Source: Hoylesella pleuritidis JCM 14110
GTDB lineage: Bacteria; Bacteroidota; Bacteroidia; Bacteroidales; Bacteroidaceae
Direction: 5' to 3'
DNA: 64,000 nucleotides
NCBI RefSeq assembly: GCF_000613725.1
Contig: NZ_BAJN01000002.1
Span: 1-64,000, forward strand
The position numbers were made by a program, and so were the translations under genes. Under the pieces are notes generated by a model, which made no database searches, had not been told where the DNA came from, and worked only from the letters and a program-made list of their open reading frames with translations. Below are positions 44,070 through 52,617 of the stretch, piece after piece (positions within the stretch are counted from its first letter, which is position 1; the number at the start of each line of letters is the position of its first letter).

Positions 44070-44376
44070 ATGGCCAAAAAGAAAGAGTTCATTTCGGAAG
44101 TAAGCTCGGAATCATTCTCGACAGTGGTCTGTTGCTCATCTTCATCACGACTCCTAACATCTTCGATTTCGTTACCGGGCAAATCTTTTTACCCATCGGA
44201 GGCATTCTTACCTGCCTGTTCTTAGGGCGGTATATACCTAAACAGGTGATAACAGACGAGTTTACGAACTGGGGAACGGCTGGTTTGAGCCTCTTCGGAG
44301 CCTTTTTCCACTCATTTGTTACGTCTGTCCGCTTTGTATCTTGGTCTTTTTCTTACACCAATTCGATGTCATTTAG
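44070..44376 (+). pseudogene. Na+-dependent symporter (NSS/SNF family) with a large internal deletion
   Basis: ATG 44070 begins MAKKKE, then after a frameshift HFGSKLGIIL, the usual start of bacterial neurotransmitter:Na+ symporters. The expected ASAGSAVGLGN and about ten membrane segments are missing. The sequence jumps to LDSGLLLIFITTPNIFDFVT, then GQIFLPIGGILTCLFLG and a C-terminal membrane segment that, after another frameshift near 44335, reads CPLCILVFFLHQFDVI and stops at 44376. A normal family member is ~450 residues; only ~115 remain. The deletion and two shifts make this a genuine pseudogene. Confidence 0.75.
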
Positions 44377-44423
44377 CGCGAAAAAAGAACTATTTCATCG
44401 TATTATTTATCAATACAAGACCT

Positions 44424-45329
44424 ATGCTTTTTAAAGAATTCTTCTATCTCCCCAAGTCGGATCGCTCGGTACTTATCGTCGTTCTCATCGCGATTGTAGG
44501 AATTATATTGCTGATTTTCGGTATTCGAGGCAACGAATGTAATGCCATCGCAGATGTAAAAGATAGCCTCGGTATGCAGAAAAGAGCCATTTCATCGAGA
44601 AATTTATATCCGAACGACTACCGATATGCACAGGCCGGTGAACTGAAAACAGAACGTTTTGCTTTCGATCCCAATACGGCCGACAGCACGCAATTGCTTC
44701 GTCTCGGACTCAAACCGTGGCAAGTACGTGCCATTTACAAGTATCGCGCACACGGAGGTATATTTCGTCGCCCAGCAGATTTTGCCCGGTTGTACGGACT
44801 TACACGCGGACAATATCGTTCATTAGCTCCTTATATCCGTATCGGTGACGATTACCGACCGGCCGCCGAACTGTTCAGAGAGATGAAAAATGCCCATTTC
44901 ATCGAGTACGATACGCTCAAACACCCCCTTAAACTACGTCCGACCGACCGCCTTGCTGTCAATATTGCCGATACGTCTCAATTGAAAAAGGTGCCCGGAA
45001 TAGGCAGTTACTTTGCCCGACAAATCGTGAATTATCGCACGCGTTTGGGCGGATTCTACTCGCTGAGACAATTGACTGAAATCGAAGATTTCCCCGAAGA
45101 GGCGCTGAAATATCTCATTATTCCCGACGAAAACCTGCAAAAACTCAATCTAAATCGCCTTACGCTTAATCAATTGAAGCGTCATCCGTACATCAATTTT
45201 TATCAAGCACGTGCCATTATCGATTATCGTCGCCTGAAAGGTCAACTCCATTCTCTGTCTGATCTACGTCTGTCGCCCGACTTTACAGCGGCAGATTTCA
45301 AACGGTTGGAGCCTTATGTGGAGTTTTGA
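44424..45329 (+). CDS. Helix-hairpin-helix protein with N-terminal membrane anchor
   Basis: 301 residues from MLFKEFFYLPKSDR. One membrane segment lies at ~16-33 (VLIVVLIAIVGIILLIFG). Three to four ComEA-like helix-hairpin-helix units follow: FDPNTADSTQLLRLGLKPWQ, VNIADTSQLKKVPGIGSYFA, LNLNRLTLNQLKRHPYINFY, each with the hydrophobic, Gly-rich hairpin. Such units bind DNA backbone nonspecifically; ComEA-type proteins catch DNA during uptake. Whether this one does is not known; the anchored multi-HHH form is common in Bacteroidetes. It follows the broken symporter and may use that promoter. Confidence 0.85.
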   Translation: MLFKEFFYLPKSDRSVLIVVLIAIVGIILLIFGIRGNECNAIADVKDSLGMQKRAISSRNLYPNDYRYAQAGELKTERFAFDPNTADSTQLLRLGLKPWQVRAIYKYRAHGGIFRRPADFARLYGLTRGQYRSLAPYIRIGDDYRPAAELFREMKNAHFIEYDTLKHPLKLRPTDRLAVNIADTSQLKKVPGIGSYFARQIVNYRTRLGGFYSLRQLTEIEDFPEEALKYLIIPDENLQKLNLNRLTLNQLKRHPYINFYQARAIIDYRRLKGQLHSLSDLRLSPDFTAADFKRLEPYVEF

Positions 45330-45369
45330 AAACGATGAAAGGGAGATAGAGCTGATCCTAAATAATCTT

Positions 45370-45405
45370 AGTGTCATCCCGATCCCTCTCCCAAGGGAGA
45401 TGGGC
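45370..45405. repeat. Single arm of the palindromic repeat
   Basis: GTCATCCCGATCCCTCTCCC then AAGGGAGATGGG resembles the arms at 12747 and 13951 (CATCCCTAATCCCTTTCC). No inverted partner is seen nearby. Confidence 0.5.
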
Positions 45406-45464
45406 CGGTTATGTCGTTTGTATTTAGTTGATTGTCAGTTGTTTATGAGATGTATTGCGATTGA

Positions 45465-45597
45465 TGGTTAAACGCAGCGCAATGAATGGTTAAACACCGT
45501 GCGAAAAGCCGTTAAACGTCGCGCGTTTAACGGCTTATTGTAACGTAATAGACCGTAATTTGATTTTAAAGTTGTATCTTTTTGATAATCAAATCAT
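45465..45597. repeat. 22-bp phased repeat array, five units plus tail
   Basis: Units begin at 45465 (TGGTTAAA), 45487 (TGGTTAAA), 45509 (CCGTTAAA), 45531 (CGGCTTAT) and 45553 (CCGTAATT). The tail TTTTTGATAATCAAATC ends at 45597. It lies between convergent genes (helix-hairpin-helix and DUF3109). Confidence 0.87.
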
Positions 45598-45605
45598 TAC
45601 CATCG

Positions 45606-46211
45606 CTATTCCTCTCGATTGTCAACTGCTCCGTTATTCACGCGCAATTCTCTTGCCACTTCGCACAATTCGTGATACCATTCTTTACCGAATCGACGGA
45701 TAAGTGGGGCTTTCAGAAACTTGTATAACGGTAAATCCAACTTCCTTCCCTTTTTAACGGCATCCTTACAAACACTCCAACGGTGATAGTTGAGCCCCAC
45801 CAAGCCTTCACCGAACCGTTTTTCACGAATGGGATAGAGGGCACACGAGATGGGTTTGCAAAACTTCGTCTCTCCTCTTCGATATTTTTTTTCTAACGCG
45901 CAGAGGCAGATGCCGTTCTCATAACACGTGAACACGCAGTCTTTTCCGCCCACAATACTCGTTACCAAGTCGCCTTCGCGATCGGTATACGCCACTCCTT
46001 GCTTGTCTAAAACGGCTTGGGCCGAGGCCGAAAGATTGTTCCAGACGGCATCGAGTGCATCCTCTATACCGCTGATTTCGTCCGTAGTGACGGGCGCTCC
46101 GGCATCTCCTTCTATGCAACAGATGCCCTTACAGGCGTCCGGATCGCAACAAAAACGCTCTGTCAGGATATCGGACGAAAGGAGTACGTTGCCTACTTGA
46201 ATGATCGGCAT
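45606..46211 (-). CDS. DUF3109 family cysteine-rich protein
   Basis: 201 residues from MPIIQVGNVLLSSDIL, chosen over ATG 46226 because GGGAG lies just upstream and the family starts this way. Cysteines are CCDPDACKGICC near residue 25, then CVFTCYENGICLCALEKKYR and KFCKPISCALYPI, a pattern seen in DUF3109 and reminiscent of YkgJ-type zinc/iron binding proteins. The function is unknown; metal binding is likely. It follows ung by 18 bp in the same direction and may be co-transcribed with it. Confidence 0.87.
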   Translation of the reverse strand: MPIIQVGNVLLSSDILTERFCCDPDACKGICCIEGDAGAPVTTDEISGIEDALDAVWNNLSASAQAVLDKQGVAYTDREGDLVTSIVGGKDCVFTCYENGICLCALEKKYRRGETKFCKPISCALYPIREKRFGEGLVGLNYHRWSVCKDAVKKGRKLDLPLYKFLKAPLIRRFGKEWYHELCEVARELRVNNGAVDNREE

Positions 46212-46229
46212 TATCTCCCTGTTCATCGT

Positions 46230-46895
46230 TTACCACAGAATAGGCTTCTCACCGTGCTGCTCCAAGTAAGCATTGCACCGTGAGAAGTGGTGATTCCCGA
46301 ACCATCCGCCACGACTGGCAGACAACGGTGAGGGGTGAACCGACTGTAAAACTAAGTGTCGGGAGCTGTCGATGAGCGAGACTTTCGACCGTGCATAGCT
46401 ACCCCAAAGAATGAAAACCAAGTGTTCGCGATCAGCATTCAGGGCCCGAATGGCGGCATCTGTAAACTCTTCCCACCCTTTCCGCTGGTGGCTTCCGGCC
46501 TGATGCGCCCGCACGGTGAGCGTTGCATTGAGTAGCAAAACGCCCTGTTCGGCCCATCGGGTAAGGTCGCCCGAGACGGGCATAGGCGTTCCTAAGTCCA
46601 TTTCTATCTCTTTAAAGATGTTCACTAAGGATGGAGGGAAGGGCACACCGGCATTGACTGAGAAGCTGAGTCCGTGTGCTTGGCCCGGCTCGTGATAAGG
46701 ATCTTGCCCGATAATCACTGTTTTCACCTGGTCGAAAGGGCACAGATTGAAAGCGTTGAAAATCTTATTTCCAGGCGGAAAGCAGGTATAATGGGTATAT
46801 TCCTGACGTACAAACACAGTCAGATTTACGAAATATTGCTTGTCAAACTCGGCTCCGATGTGTTGTCGCCAAGATTCTTCGATCTTTACATTCAT
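46230..46895 (-). CDS. ung: Uracil-DNA glycosylase
   Basis: 221 residues from MNVKIEESWRQHIGAEF. The catalytic water-activating loop is VIIGQDPYHEPGQAHGLSFS and the DNA-intercalating loop is QSVHPSPLSASRGGWFGNHH, both as in family 1 Ung. A longer frame upstream would add a hydrophobic stretch absent from the family. It removes uracil from DNA to start base excision repair. DUF3109 follows closely. Confidence 0.96.
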   Translation of the reverse strand: MNVKIEESWRQHIGAEFDKQYFVNLTVFVRQEYTHYTCFPPGNKIFNAFNLCPFDQVKTVIIGQDPYHEPGQAHGLSFSVNAGVPFPPSLVNIFKEIEMDLGTPMPVSGDLTRWAEQGVLLLNATLTVRAHQAGSHQRKGWEEFTDAAIRALNADREHLVFILWGSYARSKVSLIDSSRHLVLQSVHPSPLSASRGGWFGNHHFSRCNAYLEQHGEKPILW

Positions 46896-47049
46896 CGTTT
46901 TGGGGTTTGTGAATGCAAAGATAAGGAAAAACAAAATGACTGCAAAATAAATCGGACAGACATTTAATGAAGCTGCATTCAAAAATGTTTCTGCCGCACT
47001 TTTTCGTATTTCCGTATCTCCGCTTCAAACATTTCGGGTATTAAAACAA

Positions 47050-47081
47050 TTGCGGACAGACTTCGATCAGCCTGTCCGCAA
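47050..47081 (-). terminator. Terminator of gyrB
   Basis: TTGCGGACAG (47050-47059) pairs with CTGTCCGCAA (47072-47081). On the minus strand the stem runs into TTGTTTTAA. It lies 12 bp after the gyrB stop. Confidence 0.85.
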
Positions 47082-47092
47082 GGGATTATTTA

Positions 47093-49066
47093 TTATGCAT
47101 CGATGTTCGCATAGGTTGCGTTTGCCTCGATAAACTCACGTCGCGGCTCTACGTCATCGCCCATTAGCATCGAGAAAATCTCATCAGCTTCAGCGGCATT
47201 CTCTATATTTACTTGTTTCAATAATCGTGTTTTAGGATCCATTGTGGTCTCCCACAGCTGTTCGGGGTTCATCTCTCCGAGTCCTTTATAGCGCTGGGTG
47301 TGGATGTTCTTACCGTCTTCTACGCCCTCGCCGTACTTATCTAAGAACGCTTGTCGCTGCTGATCGGTGTAGCAGTATTCTTTAACCTTATTGCGATAGG
47401 TGCAGAGATAGAGCGGCGGAGTAGCTATATAGAGGTGTCCGTCTTGAATAACCTTAGGCATAAAACGATAAAACAGCGTCATAATCAGCGTGTCGATGTG
47501 CGATCCATCGACGTCGGCATCGGTCATAATAATAATCTTATCGTATCTTAGTTTATCGATATTGGCCTCGCGGTCGCCCTCACCGTCGACTCCGAAACGT
47601 ACACCTATGCTTTGAATGATATTCATTACCGACTCCGCTTCAAACACTTTGTGCCACTGAACCTTCTCAACGTTGAGGATTTTACCCTTTAATGGCAGGA
47701 TGGCTTGTGTGTAACGGTCTCGTCCTTGCTTAGCGGATCCACCCGCAGAGTCACCCTCTACGAGGAAGATTTCACACGCTTTGGGGTCTTTGTTGGAGCA
47801 ATCGGCCAGCTTACCGGGCAATCCTCCGCCCGACATCGGGTTCTTTCGTTGTACGCTTTCGCGTGCCTTGCGAGCCGCGATACGTGCAGTGGCTGCGAGA
47901 ATTACCTTGTCGCAGATCTGTTTTGCTTCTTTCGGATGCTCCTCCAAATAATAAGTAAGCGCCTCGCCGACGGCCTGTTGCACGGCGCCTGCCACTTCGC
48001 TGTTGCCCAACTTGGTCTTGGTCTGTCCCTCGAACTGCGGTTCCGCCACCTTAATTGATATCACAGCAGTGAGTCCTTCACGGAAATCCTCGCCCGCAAT
48101 CTCTATCTTTGCCTTCTCGATTTGCTTCGAAATAATCGGATCTGCATCTGCATATGCTTTCAAAGTACGTGTCAATGCGATGCGGAAACCTGTGAGATGT
48201 GTACCGCCTTCAATCGTATTGATGTTGTTGACATATGAATGGATATTCTCGGAATAGTCTGTATTGTACATAATAGCAACCTCAATGGGGATGCTTTGCT
48301 TTTCAGTCTTCAAGTAAATGACATCATCGAAGAGGTGCGTACGGTGCCGATCGACATAGCGAACGAACTCTTTCAGACCATCCTTGGCGTGAAAAACCTC
48401 GGTCTTTGTCTTGCCTTCATCGTCCGGACGCAGGTCTTTCAGCGTGATTCTGATGCCTGCATTGAGGTAAGCAAGTTCTCGCATACGGCTCGCAATGATG
48501 TCCCATTTATAGACAGTCGTGGTAAATATCAACGGATCCGGCCAAAACTGCTGGCGTGTTCCGCGCAGAGTCGTCTCGCCGATAACTTTTACCGGGTACA
48601 GCGGTCGACCCTGTTCGTATTCCTGTTGATAGATCTTGCCGTCGCGGAACACCTGAGACAGCATCCGAGTAGATAATGCATTGACGCAACTGACACCTAC
48701 TCCGTGGAGTCCTCCACTGACTTTGTAAGACCCTTTATCAAATTTTCCGCCGGCGTGGAGTACTGTCATCACCACTTCCAAGGCCGACTTGTGCAGCTTC
48801 TTGTGCTCATCCACGGGTATTCCACGGCCATTGTCTTGCACGGTAATGGAGTTATCCTCATTGATTGTAACCTCAATGTCGGTGCAATAGCCCGCCATTG
48901 CCTCGTCGATAGAGTTATCTACGGTCTCATTGACCAAGTGATGGAGTCCTTTTTCGCTGATATCGCCGATATACATTGCGGGCCTTTTGCGAACCGCTTC
49001 AAGTCCTTCGAGTACCTGAATGTTACTGGCCGAGTAATTATTCTCGTTGTTTTGTTTTTCTGCCAT
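47093..49066 (-). CDS. gyrB: DNA gyrase subunit B
   Basis: 657 residues from MAEKQNNENNYSASNIQVLE. The GHKL ATPase domain has DEAMAGYCTDIEVT, VQDNGRGIPVDEHKK and SGGLHGVGVSCVNALS. The TOPRIM domain has LVEGDSAGGSAKQGRDR and MTDADVDGSHIDTL, and the C-terminus has QRYKGLGEMNPEQLWETTMD. With GyrA it introduces negative supercoils. ParE is the alternative, but the sequence and length fit GyrB. A minus-strand TATCTTTG box at 49094-49101 should be its promoter. rpsT lies upstream on the same strand behind its own terminator. Confidence 0.95.
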   Translation of the reverse strand: MAEKQNNENNYSASNIQVLEGLEAVRKRPAMYIGDISEKGLHHLVNETVDNSIDEAMAGYCTDIEVTINEDNSITVQDNGRGIPVDEHKKLHKSALEVVMTVLHAGGKFDKGSYKVSGGLHGVGVSCVNALSTRMLSQVFRDGKIYQQEYEQGRPLYPVKVIGETTLRGTRQQFWPDPLIFTTTVYKWDIIASRMRELAYLNAGIRITLKDLRPDDEGKTKTEVFHAKDGLKEFVRYVDRHRTHLFDDVIYLKTEKQSIPIEVAIMYNTDYSENIHSYVNNINTIEGGTHLTGFRIALTRTLKAYADADPIISKQIEKAKIEIAGEDFREGLTAVISIKVAEPQFEGQTKTKLGNSEVAGAVQQAVGEALTYYLEEHPKEAKQICDKVILAATARIAARKARESVQRKNPMSGGGLPGKLADCSNKDPKACEIFLVEGDSAGGSAKQGRDRYTQAILPLKGKILNVEKVQWHKVFEAESVMNIIQSIGVRFGVDGEGDREANIDKLRYDKIIIMTDADVDGSHIDTLIMTLFYRFMPKVIQDGHLYIATPPLYLCTYRNKVKEYCYTDQQRQAFLDKYGEGVEDGKNIHTQRYKGLGEMNPEQLWETTMDPKTRLLKQVNIENAAEADEIFSMLMGDDVEPRREFIEANATYANIDA

Positions 49067-49093
49067 TTTCGTTTCAGAACATAATATACCGTG

Positions 49094-49101
49094 CAAAGAT
49101 A
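49094..49101 (-). promoter_or_regulatory. -7 box (TATCTTTG) of gyrB
   Basis: The minus strand reads TATCTTTG, 27 bp before the gyrB ATG at 49066. This supports that start over an ATG at 49096, which lies inside the box. Confidence 0.6.
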
Positions 49102-49203
49102 TGAAAAAAACGCCGAATACGAAAATCTTCGGCTACTAAAAATGTGTAAAACTACCGTCTTTCGGCCAGTCGTTCGATACGATAAGGGGGATAAACAAAC
49201 AAA

Positions 49204-49229
49204 GGCCGCATCCCCGAAAGGATGTGACC
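49204..49229 (-). terminator. Terminator of rpsT
   Basis: On the minus strand GGTCACATCC and GGATGCGGCC pair (with two G-U pairs) around a short loop and are followed by TTTGTTTGTTT. It lies 28 bp after the rpsT stop. Confidence 0.75.
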
Positions 49230-49257
49230 TCAGATGTCTTAGCCGAAAACGCCGCCC

Positions 49258-49512
49258 TTAACTCAGCTTACTGATGTGCAGGCAGAGACTTGATTTCAAG
49301 TTGGCAGCTTTGTTTTTGTGAATGATATTGGTCTTAGCGAGCTTGTCCAACATCTTCTGTACCGTCGGATACAGCTTCACTGCTTCCTCTTTGTCGGTAA
49401 TTGCGCGGAGTTTGCGAACGGCATTACGCATCGTCTTTGCATAATATTTATTGTGCAACGTCCTCGTTTTCGTCTGACGAATTCTTTTGAGTGATGATTT
49501 GTGATTTGCCAT
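49258..49512 (-). CDS. rpsT: Ribosomal protein bS20
   Basis: 84 residues, [20 protein letters not shown] and on, with the basic helical character of S20 and the usual length (a little shorter than the E. coli protein). It binds 16S rRNA early in 30S assembly. It follows tRNA-Glu by 26 bp on the same strand, so the tRNA and rpsT may be read from one promoter. A terminator follows. Confidence 0.96.
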   Translation of the reverse strand: MANHKSSLKRIRQTKTRTLHNKYYAKTMRNAVRKLRAITDKEEAVKLYPTVQKMLDKLAKTNIIHKNKAANLKSSLCLHISKLS

Positions 49513-49538
49513 CTTCGTTTTCTGTTTTTATTCAATAG

Positions 49539-49610
49539 TAGTCCCTAGGAGAGTCGAACTCCTCTTTAGAGAATGAAAATCTCTCGTCCTAACCGATAGA
49601 CGAAGGGACC
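49539..49610 (-). tRNA. tRNA-Glu (TTC)
   Basis: The minus strand folds as GGTCCCT acceptor with AGGGACT, anticodon stem AGAGA/TCTCT, loop TTTTCAT giving TTC, and T-arm AGGAG-TTCGACT-CTCCT. No encoded CCA. Located upstream of rpsT. Confidence 0.93.
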
Positions 49611-49836
49611 GAAACCTACTTGTTTTGCGGGTGCAAAGGTACAAGTTTTTGTTTAACCGACCAAATTTTCCGATATATTTTTTCGTTAATCTGCTGATTT
49701 TTCGTATTTTTGTGGAAAATAAAACAATGCTCGACAGTCGGCACTCAATATCCGAATGCCGCGCCGAAAGAAGACGGTTATCCGGCGGCCGACAAGCAGT
49801 GCGTTTAAGCGTATGATTCGTTTGCAAAATGATTAA

Positions 49837-49950
49837 CCGTTAAATGCACTGCGAAAGACCGTTAAACGCGTGTCGTTTAACGGTTAATTGCTCGCCGTTT
49901 AACGGCTTTTCGTAAGTCTGTTCGTAACTAATTGAATATCAACATATAGC
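49837..49950. repeat. 22-bp phased repeat array directly upstream of recO
   Basis: Units begin at 49837 (CCGTTAAA), 49859 (CCGTTAAA), 49881 (CGGTTAAT) and 49903 (CGGCTTTT); a weaker one may start at 49815. The tail ATTGAATATCAACATATAGC ends only 5 bp before the recO ATG at 49954, so the array must contain or adjoin the recO promoter. Confidence 0.85.
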
Positions 49951-49953
49951 GAA

Positions 49954-50679
49954 ATGCAAATCAAGACACGTGCCATCGTTCTCAACTCCGTTAAATTCGG
50001 CGAGTCACAACGTATTGTCGACTTCCTAACCGAGCAGTCGGGGCGGCTGTCTTTCATCTGTCGGCAGCCCAAGTCGGCCCGTTCGCGGGTACGAAAGTCG
50101 TTTTTTCAGCCGATGACCGTTGTGGAAATCACGTTCGATTATCGGCAACGTGTGCGCTTGCAGCACATTAAAGAGGAGACCATTGCGTTGCCTTTTGCCT
50201 CCATTCCATTTGAACCTTACAAGCTGTCGATATCGCTTTTCCTGGCCGAATTTCTTTATTACGCCACCCGAAGCGAGCAAGCTGATTTGCCCTTGTTCAA
50301 CTATGTAGTGAACAGTCTGGCCTGGTTAGACGGTGCACACAAGTCTTTTTCCAACTTCCATTTGGTCTTTATGATGCGGCTCTCACGTTTCTTGGGCTTC
50401 TATCCCAATCTTGACGGTTATCAGGAAGGCGATTTTTTCGATCTACGCAACAGCATTTTTACGCCTGAACCGCCGTTGCACGCTGACTTTCTGTGCCCTG
50501 ATGAGGCTGCCAAAATAAGCCTGTTGATGCGGATGAACTATGAAACGATGCACCTTTTTGCGATGTCCCGTGCCGAGCGCAACCGCTGTATAGAGCTCAT
50601 CACGGCCTATTATCGCCTGCATCTGCCTAATTTTCCTGAGCTCAAGTCGCTCTCCGTAGTGCGAGAATTGTTCTCATAA
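49954..50679 (+). CDS. recO: DNA repair protein RecO
   Basis: 241 residues. The N-terminal OB-fold starts MQIKTRAIVLNSVKFGESQR, then FICRQPKSARSR and FFQPMTVVEITFDYRQRVRL. The helical C-terminal half shows NFHLVFMMRLSRFLGFYPNL then FFDLRNSIFTPEPP, typical of Bacteroidetes RecO. Zinc-binding cysteines of some RecO proteins are not evident. It mediates RecA loading and strand annealing in recombinational repair. It stands alone, with a 22-bp repeat array as its upstream region. Confidence 0.92.
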   Translation: MQIKTRAIVLNSVKFGESQRIVDFLTEQSGRLSFICRQPKSARSRVRKSFFQPMTVVEITFDYRQRVRLQHIKEETIALPFASIPFEPYKLSISLFLAEFLYYATRSEQADLPLFNYVVNSLAWLDGAHKSFSNFHLVFMMRLSRFLGFYPNLDGYQEGDFFDLRNSIFTPEPPLHADFLCPDEAAKISLLMRMNYETMHLFAMSRAERNRCIELITAYYRLHLPNFPELKSLSVVRELFS

Positions 50680-50692
50680 TAGTAGTAAGTAA

Positions 50693-50758
50693 TGACTAAA
50701 CGGCGTGCGATCAATTGTTAGTTGCAGTACGAATAATAGTTAAGTGAGAAAAGATTTG
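50693..50758. repeat. 22-bp phased repeat array merging into a terminator
   Basis: Units begin at 50693 (TGACTAAA), 50715 (TTGTTAGT) and 50737 (TAGTTAAG). They are the most diverged in the window. The last unit forms the left arm of the 20-bp stem at 50742-50800, and a tail-like TTGTTGATTTACAAAAATAT lies in the loop. Confidence 0.7.
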
Positions 50759-50800
50759 TATGTTGTTGATTTACAAAAATATACAAATCTTTTCTCACTT
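50742..50800. terminator. Long perfect hairpin between convergent recO and gpmI
   Basis: AAGTGAGAAAAGATTTGTAT (50742-50761) and ATACAAATCTTTTCTCACTT (50781-50800) are exact complements with a 19-base loop. AT-rich and symmetrical, it probably stops transcripts from both directions. Confidence 0.75.
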
Positions 50801-50885
50801 ATGCTCTTTTGGTTTTCTGTCTAAAATAAAACCAACCTTCGTTCACAGCTCTCCGATCCCCTAACTTAGGGAGCTTGGAAAACTT

Positions 50886-52404
50886 TTAATTATCTGAAAT
50901 CAGATTCTCTCCGTTCATATCGGCAGGCTGTTCGAGCCCCATTATGTGGAGAAGAGAGGGTGCTACGTCGGCCAAACGACCGTTGCGAATCGTCGCACTG
51001 TTATTATTTGTCACATAAATAATAGGTACCGGATTCAGCGAATGTGCCGTATTGGGCGTTCCGTCTTCGTTGATTGCGTTGTCGGCGTTGCCGTGATCGG
51101 CGATGATTAGTGCCTCGTAGTCGTTAGCTCGGGCAGCTTCGATGACCTCGCGCACGCAATTGTCTACGGCATAAACGGCTTTGGCGATGGCGTTATACAC
51201 GCCTGTGTGTCCTACCATATCGCCATTGGCGAAGTTGACAACGATGAAATCATATTCCTGTGTATTGATGGCGCCCACCAATTTGTCTTTCACCTCGTAG
51301 GCACTCATCTCCGGTTGAAGGTCGTAGGTGGCTACTTTGGGCGAGGGAACAAGTATTCGGTCTTCTCCTTCAAACGGAGTCTCACGTCCACCATTAAAGA
51401 AGAACGTGACGTGTGCATATTTTTCGGTCTCTGCCGTGTGCAGTTGACGCTTGCCTTGGGTGCTGAGATATTCGCCGAGTGTATTCTGAACGTTCTCCTT
51501 GGGGAACAAAACTCCCACGCCTTTAAAGGTGCATCATAAGGCGTCATACAGTAGTAGTGCAGGTCTTTGATGGTATTCATCCCCTCATCGGCATATCTTG
51601 TTGGGTGAGTACTTGTGTAAGCTCTTTCGCTCGATCGTTGCGGAAGTTGATAAAGATGACGACATCGCCGGCCTGAATCGTCCCGTCGACTGTCGAATTA
51701 TAAATGGGTTTGATGAATTCGTCGGTTACTCCCTCAGTATAACTGGCTTCTACGGCCTGCACCATATCGTCGGTCTGTACGCCTTTTCCCCTAACCAAGA
51801 GGTCATAAGCCTCTTTAACGCGGTCCCAACGTTTGTCGCGGTCCATTGCATAAAAGCGTCCTACGATGCTTGCAACGGCTGCATCGTTCTTCGCACAACA
51901 GTCAGTGAGCTCGCGGATAAAGCCCGCTCCGCTCTTTGGATCGGTGTCGCGGCCATCCATAAAACAGTGAACGAATGTGCGTTTCAATCCGTATTCCTTA
52001 GAGATTTCAATGAGTTTGAAGAGATGATCGAGTGAAGAATGCACGCCTCCGTTGCTGGTCAGTCCCATCAGATGTAGTTTTTTGCCTGACTCTCGGGCGT
52101 AAGTATAAGCCTCGATGATGCCTTTATTCTGTAAGATAGAACCGTCTTTGCAAGCCCGGTTGATCTTTACCAAATCCTGATAGACCACGCGTCCGGCACC
52201 GATATTGAGATGACCGACTTCCGAATTACCCATTTGCCCGTCGGGAAGACCTACGTTTTCGCCCGAGGCTTGCAGTTCAGCGTGAGCTGAAACGGCGTTG
52301 AGATAATCTAAATAAGGTGTCGGTGTGTTGTAGATTACATCTCCGATACCGTGTTTTCCGATTCCCCAACCGTCGAGAATCATCAATAAAGCTTTCTTTG
52401 CCAT
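50886..52404 (-). CDS. gpmI: Phosphoglycerate mutase (cofactor-independent), two one-base frameshifts
   Basis: The N-terminal part ([40 protein letters not shown] with the catalytic Ser) runs to [10 protein letters not shown]. There one C is missing in the plus strand near 51589; repair gives [18 protein letters not shown] second missing base near 51530 is needed to reach [14 protein letters not shown] and the metal-binding end [12 protein letters not shown]. With both repaired, the protein has 506 residues, the family's usual length. It interconverts 2- and 3-phosphoglycerate with two Mn2+. Two independent shifts in a glycolytic gene with no other decay point to sequence error. A TACCTTTG box (minus strand, 52444-52451) lies upstream. 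Confidence 0.9.
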
Positions 52405-52443
52405 AATGTTTTTATTTGTTTAATCATCATAATGTTCCGTGTG

Positions 52444-52451
52444 CAAAGGTA
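52444..52451 (-). promoter_or_regulatory. -7 box (TACCTTTG) of gpmI
   Basis: The minus strand reads TACCTTTG about 40 bp before the gpmI start. Confidence 0.55.
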
Positions 52452-52496
52452 GCCATTATTTTCCGAAAGACAGATTTCAGGGGAACAAAAAACGAG

Positions 52497-52535
52497 CGCC
52501 GGGTGGATATTCGACAATAGAATATCCACCCGGCG
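52497..52535 (-). terminator. Strong terminator of the tricorn-like protease gene
   Basis: CGCCGGGTGGATATTC (52497-52512) and GAATATCCACCCGGCG (52520-52535) pair perfectly. On the minus strand the stem is followed by CTCGTTTTTTG. It lies downstream of the stop at 52618 and upstream of the gpmI promoter. Confidence 0.92.
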
Positions 52536-52617
52536 ACCATTTTCAAATGCGGGATTGAGACTCTGACAGGCTGTGTCTCGAATCCGTCATTCAGATGGTG
52601 TACACTTACTCCTTGTC

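Noticed and set aside
43735..44103. Open frames on both strands upstream of the broken symporter
   Set aside because: They have no family resemblance, start within promoter or repeat DNA, and the real signal there is the eroded symporter start.
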